A stretch of 55,586 bases of DNA, taken from CAYUZU01 sp964448675 (GTDB lineage Bacteria > Planctomycetota > Phycisphaerae > UBA1845 > Fen-1342). The stretch covers positions 1 through 55,586 of the forward strand of contig CAYUZU010000031.1 of the NCBI GenBank assembly GCA_964448675.1. Direction: 5' to 3'. The position numbers and the translations under genes were made by a program. Shown one piece after another: positions 50,453 through 55,586 of the stretch; within the stretch, counting starts at the first letter, position 1; each line of letters begins with the position of its first letter. The notes under the pieces were generated by a model. The model had not been told where the DNA came from, ran no database searches, and saw nothing but the letters and a program-made list of their open reading frames with translations.

Positions 50453-52021
50453 ATGGTGCCCCCCGATACTCGCGCAGCGACTGCCAATCGACGCCCCATC
50501 GCCGGGGGCGACGGGGATGCTGTGACGCCGCCGACCGAGGTCGCGGGGGGGCTGTGGCCGGCGGTCAGCGCGCTTCGGCGGCTGGTGGAGGATACGAGCG
50601 ACGGGATCCTGGTGGTGGACCGTGCGGGGCGGACCCAATTCCGAAACCCGGCCGCTGCGGCGCTGCTAGGGGACGATGGCGGCGATCAGATTCGTCAGTT
50701 GCTGGGGCAGCGGGTCGCCGGCCACGATTTCCTCGGGCCGGTGACGCGGCCGGACGGCAGCCAGCGAATGGTCGAAGGGCGGGTGGTCGCGTCGACATGG
50801 CAGCGGCAGCCCGCGTATCTGGTGTCATTGCGCGACGTGACGGATCGTTGCGCGGACCCGACGCTCACGGCCGTGGGGCTGGCGGCCGATGGGATCGCGC
50901 ACGAAATCAGGGACGTGTTCGCCGCCATCTTGTGTGAAACCGATGGTCTGGCGACGCGCCTGGCGGCGGACGAGGTCGGCCAGCAGGCGCTCGCCCACGT
51001 CGAGAGTGCCGTGCGGCGCGGCCTCGAGTTGAGCTCTCGGCTGATGCACCTCGCCACCCGGCAGTGCGCCCCGTCGGCGGTCGACTTGTGCGGGTTGCTG
51101 GCAGCGGAGCGGCGCGAGCTGGTCGCGCTCCTGGGCGACGGCGTGCGGCTGGATATGGAACTGCCCGCCGAGCCGCTCCTGGTTGACCTGGCGGTGCCCG
51201 ACCTCGAGCTCGTCCTGCGACAGCTGGTGGGCAATGCGTGCGGCGCCATGCCTGAGGGTGGCGCGCTGCGGATCGCCGCCGCGAAGGCCCGCATTCCTGG
51301 CGGGCCGCAGACAGAGGCCGGCGTGGGGCGCGCGTTCGCGGTGCTGACTGTTGCGGATACAGGGCGCGGCATCAGCGTGGCAGCACAGGCTCAATTGTTT
51401 GCGGCCGCGTCGGGTGCGGCGGAAGCGAATCAGCACCCGGAGCCGGACCTCGCGGACGTGTACGCCATCGTCACGCGTGCCGGCGGCCATATCAGCGTGC
51501 TCAGCGAACCGGGTCGGGGGTCGACGTTCCAGGTGATGCTGCCGGCTCTGGCCGACGCGCTCGGAGTGACCGGCGAGAGCCAGGCGGCCCCGGCCGCACC
51601 GGAGGCGGACGGTCTCGGCCTGACGGATCGGCCGTTGACGGTGTTGCTGGCCGAGGACGAAGAGGACGTCCGCAGCGTGATCGCGGAGATCCTCTTCAAG
51701 GATCATCATCACGTCCTGTTGGCGGCCAACGGGCAGGAGGCGCTCGAGCGACTGGCCGAGCACGACTGCCCGGTCGACCTGCTGATCACCGACGTCCGGA
51801 TGCCCCTGATGAACGGTCCGCAACTCGTTCATCACGTGCGGGCACAGCTGCCCGAGCTGCCCGTCCTGTTTGTCTCGGGATACGCCCGTGACGAGCTGGG
51901 CGCGGGGCACCTCGAGAACCGGACAGCGGGCTTCCTCAACAAGCCGTTCACCCGGCACGATCTGCTGCGCGCGATTCACACGCGGCTGCGGATCACTGCT
52001 GCGCCCGGCCAGCGCCGCTGA
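50453..52021 (+). CDS. PAS-domain hybrid histidine kinase with C-terminal receiver
   Basis: A 522-aa soluble protein. A PAS domain (about 40-130; GILVVDRAGRTQFRNPAAAA) comes first, followed by a phosphoacceptor helix with GIAHEIRDVFAAIL (H150). The ATPase domain has LRQLVGNACGAMPEGG (N box) and VADTGRGIS (G1), but the G2 box is degenerate: PDLADVYAIVTRAGGHI replaces the usual GLGL. The receiver domain spans about 395-515, with acidic AEDEED and acceptor D447 in LLITDVRMP, and NKPFTRHDLL. The start at 50453 is weakly supported. It is likely cotranscribed with the response regulator upstream or works beside it. Confidence 0.88.
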   Translation: MVPPDTRAATANRRPIAGGDGDAVTPPTEVAGGLWPAVSALRRLVEDTSDGILVVDRAGRTQFRNPAAAALLGDDGGDQIRQLLGQRVAGHDFLGPVTRPDGSQRMVEGRVVASTWQRQPAYLVSLRDVTDRCADPTLTAVGLAADGIAHEIRDVFAAILCETDGLATRLAADEVGQQALAHVESAVRRGLELSSRLMHLATRQCAPSAVDLCGLLAAERRELVALLGDGVRLDMELPAEPLLVDLAVPDLELVLRQLVGNACGAMPEGGALRIAAAKARIPGGPQTEAGVGRAFAVLTVADTGRGISVAAQAQLFAAASGAAEANQHPEPDLADVYAIVTRAGGHISVLSEPGRGSTFQVMLPALADALGVTGESQAAPAAPEADGLGLTDRPLTVLLAEDEEDVRSVIAEILFKDHHHVLLAANGQEALERLAEHDCPVDLLITDVRMPLMNGPQLVHHVRAQLPELPVLFVSGYARDELGAGHLENRTAGFLNKPFTRHDLLRAIHTRLRITAAPGQRR

Positions 52022-52173
52022 TCTCGGTGGAGGCGGGGGGATACGCCGCCAGCTACATTTACGTCTGCATGCGATTGCGGTACTTTGGGCCGGCACAGGC
52101 TGCGCCGACACGTAGCGTCGGCGCGCCGAAACGACCTGATGCTTGCGTCAACGCCTGAGACAGGAGACTGAAC

Positions 52174-54255
52174 ATGCGCCGCACCGTATACGCACCGCTG
52201 TTGGCTGTTCTGGCGAGCTGGCTGTTCGGGTGTTCCACGACGATCACGACGCGGGGGCTGCTGGATCAGATGACCGACCTGTCCACGATGCCCGAGTACC
52301 CACACCCGGCATACGACTGCCGGCAGTTCTCGAGCTACGATCGCGCGTCCACCACGCCGACCGATCATGAGCGCTGGTTTGCGAACCGTGATGCGGGGTT
52401 CTACCTGCGTGAGGAGCAGCGCGACGGCCGCACCGAGTACGTCATGATGGACACGGACGGGCCGGGCGCGATCGTGCGCATCTGGTCGGCGAACCCCGCC
52501 GGCACACTGCGGATCTATCTGGACCATGCCGCGGAGCCGGTGCTCGAGGTGCCCATGGTGAAGCTGCTGTCAGGCGAGGTCGCGGGATTGCCCGTGCCGC
52601 TGGCGGGCGTGCGCAGCCGCGGTCACAACCTGCACTTCCCGATCCCGTACGCCAGGCACTGCAAGGTGACCAGCGACAAGGGCGGCTTCTATTACCACGT
52701 CAACTACCGCACCTACGCCGAGGGCACCAGGGTCGAGACCTTCAAGCTGGCAGACCTGGAGCTGCTGGCCGACGAGATCGCAACGGTGGCCAACAAGCTG
52801 GCGGATCCACCCGCGCTGCATCTGCAGCCGCTTGGCATGCCAGCGGATCAGAAAGTGGGGCGCGTGCCGCGGCCGGGACGCGAGCTGGGGCCCGGGCAGC
52901 GCATGCAGTGGGCGACTTCGCGCACGACACCGGGTGCGCTGACCGGCCTGTGCGTCGCGGTCAAGGGAGACGACCTCACGCAACTGCTCCGCAAGCTCGT
53001 GCTAACAATGGAGTTCGACGGGAACCGCACGGTGCGCTGCCCGCTGGGCGATTTCTTCGGCGGCGGTCCGGGCGCCACGCAGTACCACTCCCTGCCCATG
53101 GGTGTCAACGAGAATGGCGAATTCTGGTGCCGCTGGGTCATGCCGTTCAAGCGCGCGGCGCGGATCGAGATCCGCAACACGAGCGACATGATGGCCCGGG
53201 TGGACTGGACGGTGACGCAGGCGGCCTATCGCTGGACCGGCCGCACGATGTACTTCCACGCTGGCTGGCGGGTCTCGCGTGACGTGCCCTCGCGGCCGTT
53301 CATCGACTGGAACTACGTGCAGGTCGAGGGGCAGGGCGTTTTCGCCGGGGCGGCCTTCTCCATCAACAACCCGGTGCCCAACTGGTGGGGGGAAGGCGAC
53401 GAGAAGATCTACATCGACGACGAGACGTTCCCGAGTCACTTCGGGACGGGCACCGAGGACTACTTCGGCTACGCCTGGTGCAGCCCGGAAGTATTCAAGC
53501 ACGCTTATCACAATCAGGTACGGTGCGACGGTCCGGGCAACCGCGGCTGGTCGGCGGTGAATCGCTGGCACATTCTCGACCGGATCCCGTTCGAGACCGA
53601 CTTTCGCTTCGACATGGAGATCTGGCATTCGAACCCCACCGTCATCATGCCCGAGCTCTCCGTCATGACGTACTGGTATGCCACGCCGGCCGCCACGAGC
53701 AATGCCCACGACTTCCCGCTGTCCGAGCTCTACGTGCCGGCCGTCCCCGACCCGCCTCCGGCGAATGTCGATGGGGCCCAGGAAGGCGAGCGGCTCGATC
53801 ACGAGGCCTCCGCCGGTCAGATCCGCGTTCAGCCGGTGGGTGGCGCCAGCGACGGGCTGCACCTCTGGTGGACCGGTGCCGAGCCGGGTGCGACGTTGAA
53901 AGTCAAGTTCGGGGCGCCGGAGGCCGGCACCTATGACGTGCACGCCCGCTTCGTCATTGCGAACGACTACGGCATCATCCGGACGTTCGTCAACGACGAG
54001 CCCGCCGGCGACGAGATCGACCTGTTCAATCCGATCGTCGACGTGAGCGACGAGATCGAGCTGGGCACGTTCGAACTGACCGAGGAAGGCAATACGCTGA
54101 CGATCGAGCTGGTCGGCGCCAACGAGAATGCGCTGAAGCGCTACATGTGCGGCCTGGATTATGTGCGCGTCGAGCCAGCACCGGAGACCGAGGCGACGGA
54201 AGAAACCGAGGGGCTCGACAACCAGGAAGACGCCGCGGCCGAAGGCGACATGTAG
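52174..54255 (+). CDS. DUF2961 (GH172-type) lipoprotein with C-terminal beta module
   Basis: A 693-aa protein. The lipoprotein signal ends LASWLFGC (lipobox Cys 20). The DUF2961 domain covers most of the chain, with YIDDETFPSHFGTGTEDYFG, including E428 in the conserved GTGTEDYF. DUF2961 proteins have been placed in glycoside hydrolase family 172, which acts on fructofuranoside and arabinofuranoside linkages. Residues about 545-670 form an extra beta-sandwich that may bind carbohydrate (YDVHARFVIANDYGIIRTF). The final residues are acidic. It would act at the cell surface on a polysaccharide. Flanking genes give no further clue; the specificity is unknown. Confidence 0.88.
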   Translation: MRRTVYAPLLAVLASWLFGCSTTITTRGLLDQMTDLSTMPEYPHPAYDCRQFSSYDRASTTPTDHERWFANRDAGFYLREEQRDGRTEYVMMDTDGPGAIVRIWSANPAGTLRIYLDHAAEPVLEVPMVKLLSGEVAGLPVPLAGVRSRGHNLHFPIPYARHCKVTSDKGGFYYHVNYRTYAEGTRVETFKLADLELLADEIATVANKLADPPALHLQPLGMPADQKVGRVPRPGRELGPGQRMQWATSRTTPGALTGLCVAVKGDDLTQLLRKLVLTMEFDGNRTVRCPLGDFFGGGPGATQYHSLPMGVNENGEFWCRWVMPFKRAARIEIRNTSDMMARVDWTVTQAAYRWTGRTMYFHAGWRVSRDVPSRPFIDWNYVQVEGQGVFAGAAFSINNPVPNWWGEGDEKIYIDDETFPSHFGTGTEDYFGYAWCSPEVFKHAYHNQVRCDGPGNRGWSAVNRWHILDRIPFETDFRFDMEIWHSNPTVIMPELSVMTYWYATPAATSNAHDFPLSELYVPAVPDPPPANVDGAQEGERLDHEASAGQIRVQPVGGASDGLHLWWTGAEPGATLKVKFGAPEAGTYDVHARFVIANDYGIIRTFVNDEPAGDEIDLFNPIVDVSDEIELGTFELTEEGNTLTIELVGANENALKRYMCGLDYVRVEPAPETEATEETEGLDNQEDAAAEGDM

Positions 54256-54363
54256 TTGCCGACGGCGCTGATTGCATAAGACCGGCGGCCCGTGCCTGGC
54301 CGGCATGGGCCGCGCTTGCCAGACCTCGCGGCCCGCGGGTCTACATCGACCCGCGGTTGCCGC

Positions 54364-54369
54364 TATCAT
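54364..54369 (+). promoter_or_regulatory. Candidate -10 element for a leaderless tatC transcript
   Basis: TATCAT ends six bases before the tatC ATG at 54376, so transcription would begin at or next to the start codon. There is no Shine-Dalgarno site and no clear -35 hexamer. Confidence 0.3.
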
Positions 54370-54375
54370 CCCAGC

Positions 54376-55410
54376 ATGACATCGGACGCCAGCCGCAAAC
54401 CCGAGCGTGACCAGGAAGCGACGCGCATGACCATCGGGGAGCACCTCGAGGAGCTGCGTTGGCGCGTCGTCCGCAGTCTCGTCGTGCTCATCCTCGCCTG
54501 CGTGGCGTGCATCTGGCCAGCCAAGTTCCTGCTCGAGCTGATCGCCCGTCCGGTGGTGCTTGTGCTGCGCACCCACGGCCTGCCGGAGAGCTTCCTGGCG
54601 ACCAGCCCGGTCGAGAACCTGCTCGTCTATATCAAGGTCGTCCTGATCTTCGGGCTGATCATCGCGGCGCCGTACGTCATCCACCAACTCTGGCAATTCG
54701 TTGCCGCGGGGTTGTATCCCCACGAACGCCGCTGGGTGTCGCAGCTCGTGCCGTACAGCGTCGGGTTGTTCCTGGTGGGCGTGGCGTTCATGTACGTGTT
54801 TGTGCTGGTGGTCAGCCTGAACTTCCTGGTGGGGTTCAGCGGCTGGTTGCCCCTGCCCGACCCGCAACCCACACTCCTGGAGCGTCAACTGCTGGGCCTC
54901 AAAGTCCCGGGGGGCGCCACGTCGCAGCCGATCTTTGACGCGCCGCCCGTGCCGCAGGTGGTCGCCGACCCCAACGACCCGCCGGCGGGCGCAGTATGGT
55001 TCAACATCGCTTCCCAGAAGCTGAAGCTGCGGGCCGAGGATGGGCAAACGTACTCGATTCAGGTGACGCCGGATGCGAAGCGCGGGCTGGTGCGGCCGCA
55101 TTTTCGCATCGGCGAGTATCTCTCGTTCGTGCTGGTGCTGACGATTGCGTTCGGCGTCGCGTTCCAGACGCCGCTGGTGGTGCTGTTCCTGGCGCGCAGC
55201 GGGCTGGTGCCGGTGACGACACTGCGCAAGTACCGCAAGGTGGTGATCCTGATGATCGTGGTTGTGGCGGGGGTGCTCGCACCGCCGGACCTGGCCAGCC
55301 ACCTGCTGCTGGCGGGCCCCATGTGGGGCCTGTTCGAGCTGGGGCTGATCCTGGCGTGGCGGGATCCGAAGGCCCGGGAAACGGCCCGGCGGCGGGGCGA
55401 GGAGGCCTGA
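54376..55410 (+). CDS. tatC: Twin-arginine translocase subunit TatC with large extracytoplasmic insertion
   Basis: A 344-aa TatC, the receptor for twin-arginine signal peptides. The N-terminal signature is MTIGEHLEELRWRVVRS; six membrane helices fit, with FGLIIAAPYVIHQLWQF and, near the C-terminus, LRKYRKVVILMIVVVAGVLAP. The loop between helices 3 and 4 (about residues 155-245) is roughly 90 residues, rich in Pro and Asp, against about 25 in E. coli TatC. No tatA/tatB gene is adjacent. The ATG at 54376 may be transcribed without a leader. The upstream in-frame ATG at 54292 would add a hydrophilic stretch and is less likely. Confidence 0.95.
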   Translation: MTSDASRKPERDQEATRMTIGEHLEELRWRVVRSLVVLILACVACIWPAKFLLELIARPVVLVLRTHGLPESFLATSPVENLLVYIKVVLIFGLIIAAPYVIHQLWQFVAAGLYPHERRWVSQLVPYSVGLFLVGVAFMYVFVLVVSLNFLVGFSGWLPLPDPQPTLLERQLLGLKVPGGATSQPIFDAPPVPQVVADPNDPPAGAVWFNIASQKLKLRAEDGQTYSIQVTPDAKRGLVRPHFRIGEYLSFVLVLTIAFGVAFQTPLVVLFLARSGLVPVTTLRKYRKVVILMIVVVAGVLAPPDLASHLLLAGPMWGLFELGLILAWRDPKARETARRRGEEA

Positions 55411-55531
55411 GGAGGGCCCCGTCGCGGGTGCGGGTGTGCCGGGTTGGTGGCGGGGTTGACGCTGTGGGGCGGTTTGCGTAGGCTAACTGGTTCCGCGGCG
55501 TGGCCGGGGCTGCCGGGCACGGTGTGCCGAG

Positions 55532-55586
55532 GGTCAGGTAGCTCAGTTGGTAGAGCAACGGATTGAAAATCCGTGTGTCGGCGGTT
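55532..55586 (+). tRNA. tRNA-Phe (GAA), truncated by the window edge
   Basis: The 5' part of a tRNA is present: acceptor strand GGTCAGG, D arm GCTCAGTTGGTAGAGC, anticodon arm ACGGA-TTGAAAA-TCCGT with anticodon GAA, variable loop, and the start of the T arm (GGCGGTT). The 3' half lies beyond the window. Confidence 0.93.

Noticed and set aside
53002..55302. 766-codon - strand open frame opposite the GH172-type and tatC genes
   Set aside because: It spans two well-supported + strand genes and the gap between them; no motif.

Overview
The window is GC-rich bacterial chromosome that looks like a member of the Planctomycetota (Planctomycetes/Phycisphaerae type). The evidence is the mix of gene families: a Ser/Thr kinase with the short N-terminal module usual in planctomycetes, ECF sigma factors (one with a Cys/His-bearing C-terminal tail), a PEP-CTERM exported protein, a DUF2961/GH172 lipoprotein, a TatC with a large extracytoplasmic insertion, and many genes without a recognisable Shine-Dalgarno site. 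No mobile element, CRISPR array or rRNA is visible. The one RNA gene is a tRNA-Phe cut off by the right edge. This assignment is inference from gene content; no database was searched.

Layout, left half. 76-2006 (+): an unknown membrane protein and an ECF sigma factor. 2073-9330 (-): a probable operon of glutamate dehydrogenase, two PPDK_N-type ATP-grasp proteins (the second also carrying a GAF-like sensor region and a C-terminal nucleotidyltransferase domain) and a metallophosphoesterase. 9554-16205: an exported endonuclease/phosphatase-family lipoprotein, a PEP-CTERM protein, a PAP2 phosphatase, a GT39-type glycosyltransferase, and a VTT membrane protein coupled to a sensor histidine kinase. 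16421-19572: a membrane Ser/Thr kinase converging on a second ECF sigma factor. 19704-28940 (+): an M32 carboxypeptidase, then a Trm112-like protein, a metallophosphoesterase, a thioesterase, a secreted cyclophilin with a (Glu-Pro)12 tail, an arsenate reductase, a CoA-disulfide reductase/rhodanese fusion and aconitase.

Layout, right half. 29060-36824 is a protein-quality-control block: HU, Lon, Hsp20 overlapping Lon, an HtrA-type protease and a second HtrA-like protein that has lost its catalytic triad. 36893-44078 is a cell-surface polysaccharide block with a multidomain GT2/GT4 protein, a GT9-type protein and a GT39/GT83-type membrane glycosyltransferase. A degenerate HD-GYP protein follows, then the imuA-imuB mutagenesis pair, an MBOAT O-acyltransferase, a response regulator and a hybrid histidine kinase, a GH172-type lipoprotein, TatC and tRNA-Phe.

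The strongest candidate for an undescribed system is the -strand operon at 2073-9330. Its two PPDK_N proteins have the ATP-grasp module but neither the phosphohistidine swivel domain nor the PEP/pyruvate TIM barrel that PEP synthase or PPDK needs. Instead both carry the same unfamiliar domain (GRWGS...GxHFF), and one adds sensing and nucleotidyltransferase domains. Linked to glutamate dehydrogenase and a phosphoesterase, they may form a regulatory phosphotransfer or nucleotidylation module rather than central metabolism.
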